A DNA stretch of 64,000 nucleotides from Aeromonas taiwanensis (GTDB taxonomy: Bacteria > Pseudomonadota > Gammaproteobacteria > Enterobacterales > Aeromonadaceae): contig NZ_CDDD01000049.1 of NCBI RefSeq assembly GCF_000820165.1, positions 82,382 through 146,381 of the forward strand, read 5' to 3'. The notes under the pieces are model-generated. The model was not told the origin of the DNA. It did not search any database and was given only the letters and a program-made list of their open reading frames with translations. Below, in pieces: positions 29,198-38,191 of this stretch (positions are counted from its first letter, which is position 1; each line of letters begins with the position of its first letter). Position numbers and translations under genes: made by a program.

Positions 29198-31435
29198 ATG
29201 TCATCGGAATCGTTAAACCTGGTCATGGCGGGTAGTAAAAAACGCCGGATCAAGGATAAGTTGGCCAAATACGGCGTTACCACAGGGGGAGCCCTGGTGC
29301 TGGTGGCGCTGCTGCTTATCTTCTTCTATCTGCTCTATGTGGTGAAACCCATCTTCAATGGCGCCAGCATGGAGAGCACCTCCTCCTTCACGCTGCCTGT
29401 CCAGGGCAAGACCGCCTGGCTCGGCGTCGAGGAGCAGAACGAGATAGGCTATCGCTTCAGCGACCAGGGCAAGGTGAAATTCTTTGCCGTTCAGCCGGAT
29501 GGCAACATCAAGGTGGGTCAGGTGATAGGCGACGCGCAAATCCCCGGTGAGATCACCACGGTGGCACCGCCGGCACCGGGCCAGAAGCTCATCGCCTATG
29601 GCTTTGCCGATGGCAAGGCGCAGGTGGCACAACCGGCGTTCAAGGTCTCCTATCCGAACGACGTGCGCGTCATCGAACCCAGCCTGCAATATCCCCTCGG
29701 CGAAGAGCCGGTGGTGATCGATCCCGAGGGCAAGGCGCTGACGCGCATGGTCTTCGAGGCCACCAAGGAGAAGATGGCCACTGCCGCCGTGACCGAGGAT
29801 GGCCGTGGCGTGCTGATGGTCATGAGCGGCGAGGAGAACTTCATCTCCGGCGAGATCGAGTGGAGCAGCGAGAACTACACCATTCCCTCCCTGCCGCGCC
29901 ACGTGGATCAGATGCTGCTGACCCCCAACCTGCGCATCCTGTTCGTGCGCGAGGGCAATCGCCTCTCCGTCTATGACATCCACAACCTGAGCGACATCTC
30001 CCTGCGCGACGTGCTGGAGATCAACGCCCCCAATGCGAACGTGACCCGGATCGAGCTGCTCTCCGGCGCCTCCTCGTTGCTGGTGGGCAACGACAACGGC
30101 GTCATCTCCCAATGGTTCGAGGTGGCCAAAGAGGGCAAGCGCCAGTTCACCCAGATCCGTGACTTCAAGAGCGACGGCGTCGTCGATCTGCTGACGCCGG
30201 AGCATTTTCGCAAGGGCTTCATCAGTGCGGACAAGCAGGGGGGCATCAACTTCTTCCACGCGACCGGCGAGAGCAAGCTGCTGAGCGAGAAGATGGACGG
30301 GGGCGAACTATCCGCCCTGGCCATTTCGCCGCGCCATAACCTGTTGCTGACCCAGCAGGGGGATCTCTTCAAGGTCTTCGATGTGGAGAACGATCACCCC
30401 GAGGTGACCTGGTCCGCCCTGTGGCAACAGGTGTGGTATGAAGGCTACCCCGAGCCCCAGTACGTGTGGCAGTCCACCTCCGCCAGCAACGACTTCGAAG
30501 CCAAGCTGAGCCTGGTACCCCTGGTATTCGGTACCCTCAAGGCCTCCTTCTACGCCATGGTGTTCGCGGTGCCCCTCGGCGTCGCCGGCGCCATCTACAC
30601 CGCCTACTTCATGTCGGCGGGGCTGCGCAAATACGTCAAGCCGACGGTGGAGATCATGGCGGCGCTGCCGACCGTCATCCTGGGCTTCCTGGCCGGTCTG
30701 TGGCTCGCCCCCATCATCGAGGGGGCCCTGCCCGGGGTGATCCTGCTGCTGATCCTGCTGCCCATGGGCATGCTGCTGACGGCGCTGGTCTGGAACTATC
30801 TGCCGGAGCGTGGCCGTACCTGGCTGCCGGAGGGTTGGCACGCCATCCTGCTCATCCCGGTGCTGCTGGTCATCGGATGGGGGGCCTTTGCCCTGAGTCC
30901 CATCATCGAGAACGCCTTCATGCACGGTGATTCCCGCATCTGGCTGACCCACGAGATGGGCATCAAGTTTGACCAGCGCAACTCCCTGGTGGTCGGCATC
31001 GCCATGGGCTTTGCGGTCATCCCCACCATCTTCTCCATCGCCGAAGACGCCGTCTTCTCGGTACCCAAGCACCTGACCCAGGGCTCCCTGGCGCTGGGCG
31101 CCACCCCGTGGCAGACCCTGAGCCGGGTGGTGATCCTCACCGCGAGCCCGGGCATCTTCTCGGCGGTGATGATGGGTCTTGGCCGCGCCGTGGGCGAGAC
31201 CATGATCGTACTGATGGCCACCGGCAACACCCCCATCATGGACTTCTCCATGTTCCAGGGGCTACGGACCCTGGCGGCCAACATCGCGGTGGAGATGCCG
31301 GAATCGGAAGTGGGCAGCTCCCACTACCGGGTGCTCTTCCTCGCCGCCTTCGTGCTGTTTGTGTTCACCTTCTTGTTCAATACCCTGGCCGAGTTCATCC
31401 GTCAGCGGTTGCGTGAAAAGTACAGCTCTCTGTAA
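29198..31435 (+). CDS. pstC: Phosphate ABC transporter permease PstC, enlarged form
   Basis: The 745-residue protein is over twice the length of E. coli PstC (319). After one membrane helix (about residues 30-55) comes a large periplasmic region (about 60-415) with repeated beta-rich segments such as NLRILFVREGNRLSVYDIHNL and HNLLLTQQGDLFKVFDVEND that look propeller-like. The permease domain (about 430-740) contains the transport loop GATPWQTLSRVVILTASPG. It imports phosphate with PstA and PstB. The ATG at 29198 follows TTGAGGTC; an in-frame TTG at 29186 is less likely. No pstS precedes it. Confidence 0.92.
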   Translation: MSSESLNLVMAGSKKRRIKDKLAKYGVTTGGALVLVALLLIFFYLLYVVKPIFNGASMESTSSFTLPVQGKTAWLGVEEQNEIGYRFSDQGKVKFFAVQPDGNIKVGQVIGDAQIPGEITTVAPPAPGQKLIAYGFADGKAQVAQPAFKVSYPNDVRVIEPSLQYPLGEEPVVIDPEGKALTRMVFEATKEKMATAAVTEDGRGVLMVMSGEENFISGEIEWSSENYTIPSLPRHVDQMLLTPNLRILFVREGNRLSVYDIHNLSDISLRDVLEINAPNANVTRIELLSGASSLLVGNDNGVISQWFEVAKEGKRQFTQIRDFKSDGVVDLLTPEHFRKGFISADKQGGINFFHATGESKLLSEKMDGGELSALAISPRHNLLLTQQGDLFKVFDVENDHPEVTWSALWQQVWYEGYPEPQYVWQSTSASNDFEAKLSLVPLVFGTLKASFYAMVFAVPLGVAGAIYTAYFMSAGLRKYVKPTVEIMAALPTVILGFLAGLWLAPIIEGALPGVILLLILLPMGMLLTALVWNYLPERGRTWLPEGWHAILLIPVLLVIGWGAFALSPIIENAFMHGDSRIWLTHEMGIKFDQRNSLVVGIAMGFAVIPTIFSIAEDAVFSVPKHLTQGSLALGATPWQTLSRVVILTASPGIFSAVMMGLGRAVGETMIVLMATGNTPIMDFSMFQGLRTLAANIAVEMPESEVGSSHYRVLFLAAFVLFVFTFLFNTLAEFIRQRLREKYSSL

Positions 31436-31452
31436 GGACTAAGGAATCGACA

Positions 31453-33102
31453 ATGGGTAAGTGGTTTAAATCGGGGGCCCCCTGGATCTGGATGACGGGG
31501 GGCGCCGTCAGCCTGAGTCTGGTGGCCGTACTGGGTTTGTTGTTGCTCATCGGCTGGCGTGGTCTGGTCTACTTCTGGCCGCACCCCATCTATGAGTGGC
31601 AGCTGGAAGACGAGAGCGGCAACAAGAGCGTGCTCATCGGCGAGATCAACGATCGCGAGCTGGTGCCGGTGGAGCGGCTGCGCGCCTCCGGGCTGGCCCT
31701 GAAAGGGGAAGAGCGCGAGGAGCTGACCCGCTATCTGGTCAAGACCGGCAACCGTGAGTTCGTCGATCTGGACTTCCGCTGGGTGCTGGAGACCGACATC
31801 AAGTCGCGCACCCAGCCGGCCGAGCTCGCCATGGTGGAGCGTGCCACCAACGGCAACTTCTACGGCTACATCACCTCGGTGAAGGAAGACGGTCGCGAGG
31901 TCACCACGGATCTGCATCCCGCCCTGCTGCGGGTGCTGGCCCGGGCCAATGCCCTGTCGAGCCAGGCCAACGACCTGCAGAAAGGGGACATCGGCAGCAT
32001 CAACTACCAGCTTGAGCGGCTGCGCCTCAAAGAGCGCAAGGCGGAGCTGGACGACAAGCTGACCGATCAGCTGAAAGCCGAGCTGGCGAGCGAGCGTCAG
32101 GCCCTGAACGATCGCTATCAGGTGCTGGAGAAGGAGCTCTTCTCCCTGCGCAGCCAGGCGGACAGAGACAGCATCACCGTCAAGGACATGCGCGGCGAGC
32201 TGGTGACCATGCCCATGTCCCGGGTGCTGGACGTGGTCTGGCCCAACGACATGAGCCTGATGGCCAAGGTGGGTCACTGGTTCCACCAGACGGCCAAGTT
32301 TGTCACCGACGATCCCCGCGAGGCCAATACGGAGGGTGGGGTGTTCCCGGCCATCTTCGGCACCGTCTTCATGGTGATCCTGATGGCGATCATCGTGACC
32401 CCCCTCGGCGTGGTGGCGGCGGTCTACCTGCACGAGTACGCAGGCAAGAACAGCCTGACCAAGATCATCCGCATTGCGGTGATCAACCTGGCTGGCGTGC
32501 CCTCCATCGTGTACGGCGTGTTTGGCCTGGGCTTCTTCGTCTATACCCTGGGGGGCAGCATCGACCGCCTCTTCTACCCGGAAGCGCTGCCGAGCCCGAC
32601 CTTCGGCTCCCCCGGCGTCATCTGGTCGGCCCTGACCCTGGCCATCCTGACCCTGCCGGTGGTGATCGTCTCCACCGAAGAGGGGCTGGCCCGGATCCCG
32701 AGCACCATCCGCCAGGGTTCGCTGGCGCTGGGCGCCACCCAGGCCGAGACCCTGTGGCGCATCGTGCTGCCCATGGCGAGCCCGGCCATCATGACCGGCC
32801 TCATCCTGGCGATAGCCCGTGCGGCCGGTGAGGTGGCGCCCCTGATGCTGGTGGGGGTGGTGAAGCTGGCCCCGACCCTGCCGATGGACGGCAACTTCCC
32901 GTACCTGCACGTGGAGCGCAAGTTCATGCACCTGGGCTTCCACATCTATGACGTGGGCTTCCAGAGCCCGAACGTCGAGGCGGCGCGTCCCCTGGTCTAC
33001 GCCACCTCCTTCCTGCTGGTGACGGTGATCGTGGGCCTCAACCTGACGGCCATCGGTATCCGCAACCACTTGCGTGAGAAGTTCCGCTCTTTGGAACATT
33101 GA
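31453..33102 (+). CDS. pstA: Phosphate ABC transporter permease PstA, enlarged form
   Basis: The 549-residue protein (E. coli 296) has an N-terminal membrane helix (about 20-40). A periplasmic region (about 45-295) follows, with a charged probable coiled coil (about 165-240, LERLRLKERKAELDDKL). The permease domain (about 305-540) has the loop GATQAETLWRIVLPMASPA. It lies 17 bases after pstC. Its stop TGA overlaps the ATG of a short duplicated copy of its own tail (ATGA). The C-terminus IRNHLREKFRSLEH is repeated in that copy. Confidence 0.93.
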   Translation: MGKWFKSGAPWIWMTGGAVSLSLVAVLGLLLLIGWRGLVYFWPHPIYEWQLEDESGNKSVLIGEINDRELVPVERLRASGLALKGEEREELTRYLVKTGNREFVDLDFRWVLETDIKSRTQPAELAMVERATNGNFYGYITSVKEDGREVTTDLHPALLRVLARANALSSQANDLQKGDIGSINYQLERLRLKERKAELDDKLTDQLKAELASERQALNDRYQVLEKELFSLRSQADRDSITVKDMRGELVTMPMSRVLDVVWPNDMSLMAKVGHWFHQTAKFVTDDPREANTEGGVFPAIFGTVFMVILMAIIVTPLGVVAAVYLHEYAGKNSLTKIIRIAVINLAGVPSIVYGVFGLGFFVYTLGGSIDRLFYPEALPSPTFGSPGVIWSALTLAILTLPVVIVSTEEGLARIPSTIRQGSLALGATQAETLWRIVLPMASPAIMTGLILAIARAAGEVAPLMLVGVVKLAPTLPMDGNFPYLHVERKFMHLGFHIYDVGFQSPNVEAARPLVYATSFLLVTVIVGLNLTAIGIRNHLREKFRSLEH

Positions 33103-33167
33103 TGACGATGAGCCTGACGGGCATGCGCAATCACTGGCGCGAAAAATTCCGGTCGCTGGAGCATTGA
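33102..33167 (+). pseudogene. Degenerate second copy of the pstA C-terminal tail
   Basis: Immediately after the pstA stop, a 21-codon frame encodes MTMSLTGMRNHWREKFRSLEH. Its last 13 residues equal the last 13 of PstA except Trp for Leu. Most of the matching codons differ synonymously (for example AAC/AAT, CGT/CGC, GAG/GAA, TCT/TCG), so this is an old or foreign copy and not a fresh duplication. It overlaps the pstA stop as ATGA and could be translated by re-initiation. I read it as the remnant of another pstA allele. Confidence 0.7.
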
Positions 33168-33273
33168 TAGACCAGCCACCACAGAGACGGGCAGGGGCCT
33201 TCCCTGCCAGCCAAGCGTTCCGGCCGCGGGCAATGAGCTTGCCCGCCGCCACCAAGAGAATTTGAGGTAACAG

Positions 33274-34092
33274 ATGATCAACGTAACACCGAGCTCGGCC
33301 CCGCACACCGCCACCGATCTGCTCAACCTGACCCCGGAGCAGACGGCCCTGGAGGTGAAGGATCTCAACCTGTACTACGGCAACAAGCAGGCGCTGTTCA
33401 ACGTCAACATGAAGATCCCGAAGGGCCAGGTCACTGCCTTTATCGGCCCCTCAGGGTGTGGGAAATCGACCCTGCTGCGCTGCATCAACCGGATGAACGA
33501 TCTGGTGGAGATCTGCCGCATCGAGGGGGAGATCCAGCTGCACGGCCACAACATCTACGACAAGAGCGTGGATGTCTCCGCCCTGCGCCGTCAGGTGGGC
33601 ATGGTGTTCCAGCGCCCCAACCCCTTCCCCAAGTCCATCTACGAGAACGTGGTCTATGGCCTGCGCCTGCAGGGCATCAACGACCGCCGTACCCTGGACG
33701 AGGCGGCCGAGCGCTCCCTGCGCGGTGCGGCCCTGTGGGACGAGGTGAAGGATCGTCTGCACGACAACGCCTTCGGCCTCTCCGGTGGTCAGCAGCAGCG
33801 TCTGGTGATCGCCCGCGCCATCGCCATCGAGCCGGAAGTGCTGCTGCTGGATGAACCGACCTCGGCGCTCGACCCCATCTCCACCCTCACCATCGAGGAG
33901 CTGATCAACGAGCTCAAGAGCCAGTTCACCGTGGTGATCGTGACCCACAACATGCAGCAGGCGGCGCGGGTCTCTGATCAGACCGCCTTCATGTACATGG
34001 GGGAGCTCATCGAGTACTCGAACACCAACACCATCTTCACCACCCCGGCCAAGAAGAAGACCGAGGACTACATCACCGGCCGTTACGGCTAA
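33274..34092 (+). CDS. pstB: Phosphate ABC transporter ATPase PstB
   Basis: The 272-residue ATPase has Walker [10 protein letters not shown], signature LSGGQQQR, Walker [12 protein letters not shown] and the H loop TH. It carries the PstB-specific segments [15 protein letters not shown] and [17 protein letters not shown]. It powers PstCA and takes part in signalling to PhoR via PhoU. Its start follows TTGAGGTAA. It is flanked by short degenerate copies of the pstA tail and the phoU head, suggesting that this pstB arrived by recombination. Confidence 0.96.
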   Translation: MINVTPSSAPHTATDLLNLTPEQTALEVKDLNLYYGNKQALFNVNMKIPKGQVTAFIGPSGCGKSTLLRCINRMNDLVEICRIEGEIQLHGHNIYDKSVDVSALRRQVGMVFQRPNPFPKSIYENVVYGLRLQGINDRRTLDEAAERSLRGAALWDEVKDRLHDNAFGLSGGQQQRLVIARAIAIEPEVLLLDEPTSALDPISTLTIEELINELKSQFTVVIVTHNMQQAARVSDQTAFMYMGELIEYSNTNTIFTTPAKKKTEDYITGRYG

Positions 34093-34250
34093 GGCATGTT
34101 GGTGCAACAGGGGTGATTGAGATGAGCAAGATGATCATCAACAAACAGATTGGCAGTCGGTTCAACGACTAGGGCATACTCGGAGCAACAAGGATTACTG
34201 GTATGGACAATATGAATCTCAACAAACACATCTCCGGTCAGTTCAATGCC
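34090..34250 (+). repeat. Diverged tandem repeat, about 80 bp, spanning the pstB-phoU junction
   Basis: Unit one (34090-34169) starts at the pstB stop TAA and unit two (34170-34250) starts at TAG. Both read TA(A/G)GGCAT, then GCAACA(G/A)GG, then an ATG, AACAAACA, and GTTCAA in register, with many substitutions between. Unit two is the real phoU leader and first codons; unit one is the degenerate copy. The TAG that closes unit one could be the stop codon of a previous pstB allele. Confidence 0.7.
34122..34172 (+). pseudogene. Degenerate second copy of the phoU N-terminus
   Basis: A 16-codon frame MSKMIINKQIGSRFND ends at TAG just before phoU. It aligns with the PhoU start [17 protein letters not shown] at M-M, NK, I and FN positions, and the bases upstream match the phoU leader. 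It is a truncated, diverged head of another phoU allele. It has its own weak ribosome site and might be translated. Confidence 0.65.
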
Positions 34251-34913
34251 GAGCTCGAGAGCGTGCGCAACCAGGTGCTGGTGATGGGGGGGCTGGTGGA
34301 GAAGCAGCTCACCGACGCCATCGCCGCCATCCATGGCCAGGATCTGGATGCGGCCCGCAAGATAGTGGCCAACGATCACAAGGTCAACGCCATGGAAGTG
34401 GCGATCGACGAGGAGTGCACCCGCATCATCGCCAAGCGTCAGCCCACCGCCTCCGACCTGCGCCTGGTGATGGCCATCATCAAGACCATCACGGATCTGG
34501 AGCGCATTGGCGACGTGGCGGACAAGATCGCCCGCATGCTGACCGACAATGCCAACAAGCCCCAGCCGCCGCTGGTGTCCCTGGAAAACATGGGCCGTCG
34601 CACCATCAAGATGCTGCATGACGTGCTCGACGCCTTCGCGCGCATGGATCTGGAGGCGGCGCTGGCGGTCTACAAGGAAGATGACAAGGTGGACCGGGAG
34701 TACGAGTCCATCATCCGCGAGCTGATGACCTACATGATGGAAGATCCCCGTACCATTCCCCAGGTGCTGAACGTCCTGTGGGCGGCGCGGGCCATCGAGC
34801 GGGTCGGCGATCGCTGCCAGCACATCTGCGAGTACATCGTCTACTACGTCAAGGGCAAGGATGTGCGCCACACCAAGGCCGATGAGTTGACCGATCTGCT
34901 GGGCAAAAAATGA
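34203..34913 (+). CDS. phoU: Phosphate-uptake signalling protein PhoU
   Basis: The 236-residue protein has two three-helix PhoU domains with the repeated metal-binding motif: [16 protein letters not shown] (about residue 98) and [16 protein letters not shown] (about 200). PhoU links the Pst transporter to PhoR and keeps the Pho regulon off when phosphate is plentiful. It is the last gene of pstCAB-phoU, preceded by AAGGA and followed by a strong terminator. Confidence 0.97.
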   Translation: MDNMNLNKHISGQFNAELESVRNQVLVMGGLVEKQLTDAIAAIHGQDLDAARKIVANDHKVNAMEVAIDEECTRIIAKRQPTASDLRLVMAIIKTITDLERIGDVADKIARMLTDNANKPQPPLVSLENMGRRTIKMLHDVLDAFARMDLEAALAVYKEDDKVDREYESIIRELMTYMMEDPRTIPQVLNVLWAARAIERVGDRCQHICEYIVYYVKGKDVRHTKADELTDLLGKK

Positions 34914-34926
34914 TTCCGACATGAAT

Positions 34927-34952
34927 AAAAAGGCGCGTAAAGCGCCTTTTTT
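34927..34952 (+). terminator. Terminator of the pst-phoU operon
   Basis: AAAAAGGCGC pairs perfectly with GCGCCTTTTT around GTAAA, with six T at the end. Confidence 0.95.
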
Positions 34953-35105
34953 ATTGCATTTTCGGGCAGCTTAAGATAACGCCCCCCAACGAGGGCTTTT
35001 CTGCTAGAATATGGCCCCTGTGTGAGTCCCGGATGGAGTCACGGTCCGGTTTCCCGGGCCCAGTTTGCCGTCTTGTGTCAAGGCGGCTGTAGCAATAGGT
35101 TAATC

Positions 35106-36425
35106 ATGAGTTTTGCCGATAGTTTGTTCTTTCTGATGCTGCTGGTCGCTGGCAGTGTGTTCTTCTCGCTTTCCGAGATCTCCCTCGCCGCCTCCCGCAA
35201 GATCAAGTTGCAGGTGATGGCTGACGAGGGCAACCGCCATGCCGAGAAGGTACTGGCACTGCAGGCCCAGCCTGGCAACTTCTTCACCGTGGTGCAGATA
35301 GGCCTCAATACCGTCGCCATCCTGGGCGGCATCCTGGGCGAGTCCGCCCTGAACCCGGCCATCAAGGAGCTGGTCTCCGAGTTCTATCAGGGGCCCTGGC
35401 TGAGTGAAATCAGCTCGGCAGCCTCCTTCGTCTTCGTCACCGGCATGTTCATCCTCATCGCCGATCTGATGCCCAAGCGCCTGGCGATGACCATGCCGGA
35501 GCGGATCGCCGTGGTGGTGGTGCGCCCCATGCTGCTGTGCGTCACCCTGCTGATGCCGCTGGTGTGGCTGTTCAACGGCATGGCCAACGGCCTGTTCCGC
35601 CTGCTGCGCATCTCCATGGTGCGCAACGACGAGATCACCTCGGACGATATTTATGCGGTGATGGATGCGGGCGCCGAGGCCGGCGTCATCCAGCGCGAGG
35701 AGCATCAGCTCATCGAGAACGTGTTCGAGCTGCAGTCCCTTGGCGTCACCTCTGCCATGACGGCCCGCGAGAGCCTCATCTACTTCACCCTGCAGGAGGG
35801 GGAGGAGAGCATCAAGGCCAAGATCGCCGAGCACCCTCACAACAAGTTCCTGGTGTGCGACCACAACCTCGACAGCATCAAGGGCTTCGTCGACTCCAAG
35901 GAGCTGCTGATCCGGGTCATCGGCGGCCAGAGCATCGATCTCAACAGCGGCTCCCTGGTGCAGAACGTCATCATCATCCCCGACACCCTGAACCTCTACG
36001 AGGCGATGGAGTACTTCAAGAATCACAGGGGCGATTTTGCCGTGGTGATGAACGAGTACGCCCTGGTGGTGGGGATCGTCACCATGAACGATCTGATGAG
36101 CACCGTCATGGGGGAGTGGGCCACCCACGTGGTGGAAGAGCAGATCGTGCAGCGGGACGAGAACTCCTGGCTGGTGGACGGGGTCACCCCCATCTCCGAC
36201 GTGATGCGCGCCTTCGACATCGAGGAGTTCCCGGAAAACCAGAACTACGAGACCATTGCCGGCTTCATCATGTACATGCTGCGCAAGATCCCCAAGCGCA
36301 CCGACTCGGTGAAGTACGCCGGTTACAAGTTCGAAGTGGTCGACATCGACAGTTACAAGATCGACCAGCTGCTGGTCACCCGGGTAGAGGCCACGTCGGC
36401 CGAGAAGCCTGTTCAGGAATCGTAA
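35106..36425 (+). CDS. ytfL: CNNM/CBS-domain inner-membrane protein, YtfL (PaeA) type
   Basis: The 439-residue protein has a CNNM transmembrane domain (about 1-200, starting SFADSLFFLMLLVAGSVFF and containing EISLAASRKIKL). A CBS pair follows (about 205-340, with NEYALVVGIVTMND), and the C-terminal CorC/HlyC domain has YKFEVVDIDSYKIDQLLVTR. It is strongly similar along its length to E. coli YtfL, reported as a polyamine (putrescine/cadaverine) exporter and renamed PaeA; other family members act in Mg2+/Co2+ resistance. The ATG at 35106 follows AATAGG; the frame is open 28 codons upstream without homology. Confidence 0.85.
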   Translation: MSFADSLFFLMLLVAGSVFFSLSEISLAASRKIKLQVMADEGNRHAEKVLALQAQPGNFFTVVQIGLNTVAILGGILGESALNPAIKELVSEFYQGPWLSEISSAASFVFVTGMFILIADLMPKRLAMTMPERIAVVVVRPMLLCVTLLMPLVWLFNGMANGLFRLLRISMVRNDEITSDDIYAVMDAGAEAGVIQREEHQLIENVFELQSLGVTSAMTARESLIYFTLQEGEESIKAKIAEHPHNKFLVCDHNLDSIKGFVDSKELLIRVIGGQSIDLNSGSLVQNVIIIPDTLNLYEAMEYFKNHRGDFAVVMNEYALVVGIVTMNDLMSTVMGEWATHVVEEQIVQRDENSWLVDGVTPISDVMRAFDIEEFPENQNYETIAGFIMYMLRKIPKRTDSVKYAGYKFEVVDIDSYKIDQLLVTRVEATSAEKPVQES

Positions 36426-36444
36426 AAGGAGCTCGTTAGCAATC

Positions 36445-36987
36445 ATGAAGATGCAGTCTCATTCCCGTGCGCTGGCCTGTGTGGCGCTCGCCCTGGCACT
36501 CGGTGCCTGCAGCCAGAGCGCACCGCGCAAGGCCACTCCCGTCGCCAAACCGGCCGCTCCCCAGGCAGCCGTGGTCGTGCCGCAGCCAGATCCCGATGCG
36601 GTGGTGCAAAGCGCCGTTGCCGAGCCCAGCCCGGTGTTCGACGAGGAGTATCACGGTCCGGATCAAGGTTCGCTCGAGTCGGTGACCGCCCTGTTCGCCC
36701 GCGGCTACATCGAGTCGGCCATGCGCGAGACCATGCTGGCGGCGGTGCACAGTGACTACCCCCTGCTTGGCATGCGGGACGTGCGCCTGACCGATCCCGT
36801 CTCCAAGTTCCTCACCTCGGCCCAGGCTCGCACCACGGCGCACGACTACCTGTACGCCGGGGTACAGCGCCGGTTGGGCCGCCCGCTCAGCCCGGCACAG
36901 TGGGAACAGATCTGGCAGGGGTATTCCCAGCAGGGTCGTGTCTCCGACTGGGTCAAGCAGACCAAGCGGGTGCTGGCCGGGCGCTGA
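36445..36987 (+). CDS. Predicted lipoprotein of unknown function
   Basis: The 180-residue product has a signal peptide with the lipobox LGAC (Cys near residue 23), a Pro/Ala-rich linker (about 28-60), then a globular part (about 75-180) with SVTALFARGYIESAMRETML and a basic C-terminus. AAAGGAG precedes the start at a somewhat long distance. It lies 19 bases after ytfL and is probably co-transcribed. I do not recognise a family. Confidence 0.65.
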   Translation: MKMQSHSRALACVALALALGACSQSAPRKATPVAKPAAPQAAVVVPQPDPDAVVQSAVAEPSPVFDEEYHGPDQGSLESVTALFARGYIESAMRETMLAAVHSDYPLLGMRDVRLTDPVSKFLTSAQARTTAHDYLYAGVQRRLGRPLSPAQWEQIWQGYSQQGRVSDWVKQTKRVLAGR

Positions 36988-37032
36988 GTCGCCAAGCCAT
37001 CGGCGGGCGAGCCCGTCTTGATCCCCTGTTTC

Positions 37033-37065
37033 ACAAGAGGCCACCTTCGGGTGGCCTCTTGTCGT
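37033..37065 (+). terminator. Terminator behind the lipoprotein gene
   Basis: ACAAGAGGCCACC pairs perfectly over 13 bp with GGTGGCCTCTTGT around a stable TTCG tetraloop. The U run is weak (CGTTTC). Confidence 0.85.
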
Positions 37066-37190
37066 TTCAGTGCCTGGCCAGGTGATGCCTGTGTCGGGGA
37101 GATCTCCCTTTGCCGCCATCATCCCGAGCTTGCTCGGATTTGTTCGTAGCCCCCGATTGCCTCTTTCTCTGCTTTGGGTCATGATATTTG

Positions 37191-37222
37191 GGATTTCTAG
37201 CCGTCTAGATGTTTTGATGGCT
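37191..37222 (+). promoter_or_regulatory. Tandem MetJ boxes upstream of mmuM
   Basis: Four abutting 8-mers resemble the met box AGACGTCT: GGATTTCT (5/8), AGCCGTCT (7/8), AGATGTTT (6/8) and TGATGGCT (5/8). MetJ binds cooperatively to such arrays. The array runs into the -35 element of the likely promoter, so binding would block transcription when S-adenosylmethionine is plentiful. Confidence 0.72.
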
Positions 37223-37242
37223 TAATGTGGTTTCACACAATA
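37214..37242 (+). promoter_or_regulatory. Promoter of the mmuM-permease operon
   Basis: TTGATG (37214-37219) and ACAATA (37237-37242) are separated by 17 bases, 38 bases before the mmuM start. The -35 element overlaps the last two met boxes. Confidence 0.55.
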
Positions 37243-37279
37243 AACACCCGACATGACGGGAACATGCAGAGAGACAGAG

Positions 37280-38182
37280 ATGGACAAGCAGGATTTGTGG
37301 GTACTGGATGGGGGCATGGGGCGCGAGCTGGCACGGCGGGGCGCGCCGTTCCGTCAACCGGAGTGGTCGGCACTGGCGCTGATGGAAGCCCCCGAGACGG
37401 TGCGCGAGGTGCATCAGGCCTATGTGGCGAGCGGCGCCCGGGTGATCACCACCAACAGCTATGCGCTGGTGCCGTTTCATATCGGTGAGGCGCGCTTTGC
37501 GGCAGAGGGGGAGCGGCTGGCGGCGCTGGCCGGGCAACTGGCCCGGGAGGTGGCCGACGAGCAGCCGGGCTCCGTGCAGGTGGCCGGCTCCTTGCCGCCG
37601 CTCTTTGGTTCCTACCGCGCCGACCTGTTCGACGCGAGCAGGGTGAGCGAGCTGGCAGCCCCGCTGATCCGGGCGCTTTCCCCCCAAGTGGATTTCTGGC
37701 TGGCGGAGACCATGAGCCTCATCGCCGAGCCGCTGGCCCTCAAGGCCCTGCTGCCACAGGACGGCAAGCCGTTCTGGGTCTCCTTCACCCTGGAAGACGA
37801 GGCGCCGGGCAGTGAGCCGACCCTGCGCTCCGGCGAGCGGGTGGCCGATGCCGTGGTCGCCCTGGCGTCGGCCGGGGTGAACGCCATCCTGTTCAACTGC
37901 TGTCAGCCCGAGGTGATTGAGGGGGCGCTCAAGGTGGCCGGGGCCGGCCTGCAGGCCCTGGGGCGCACCGACGTTCGGCTCGGCGCCTATGCCAACGCCT
38001 TCCCGCCCCAGCCCAAGGAGGCGACCGCCAACGACGGGCTGGACGAGATCCGCACCGATCTGGGGCCGCTGGATTATCTGGGCTGGGCCGAGCGCTGGCG
38101 CGCGGCCGGGGCGAGCCTCATCGGCGGCTGCTGCGGCATCGGCCCGGAACACATCGAGGCGCTGGCCAGCCGGCTGCGCTAA
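37280..38182 (+). CDS. mmuM: Homocysteine S-methyltransferase (MmuM type)
   Basis: The 300-residue protein transfers a methyl group from S-methylmethionine (or S-adenosylmethionine) to homocysteine to give methionine. Zinc-binding cysteines are seen in LFNCCQPEVIEG (about residue 205) and GGCCGIGPEHIEAL (C-terminal), and the start DLWVLDGGMGRELARRG is typical. The length is close to E. coli MmuM (310). The ATG at 37280 follows AGAGAGACAGAG; an ATG at 37253 has no ribosome site. It lies nine bases before a permease gene and behind MetJ boxes. Confidence 0.9.
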   Translation: MDKQDLWVLDGGMGRELARRGAPFRQPEWSALALMEAPETVREVHQAYVASGARVITTNSYALVPFHIGEARFAAEGERLAALAGQLAREVADEQPGSVQVAGSLPPLFGSYRADLFDASRVSELAAPLIRALSPQVDFWLAETMSLIAEPLALKALLPQDGKPFWVSFTLEDEAPGSEPTLRSGERVADAVVALASAGVNAILFNCCQPEVIEGALKVAGAGLQALGRTDVRLGAYANAFPPQPKEATANDGLDEIRTDLGPLDYLGWAERWRAAGASLIGGCCGIGPEHIEALASRLR

Positions 38183-38191
38183 GGAGAGCCC

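Noticed and set aside
34990..35105. Manganese (yybP-ykoY) riboswitch before the CNNM protein
   Set aside because: The leader has hairpins but none of the conserved yybP-ykoY loop sequences that I could identify.
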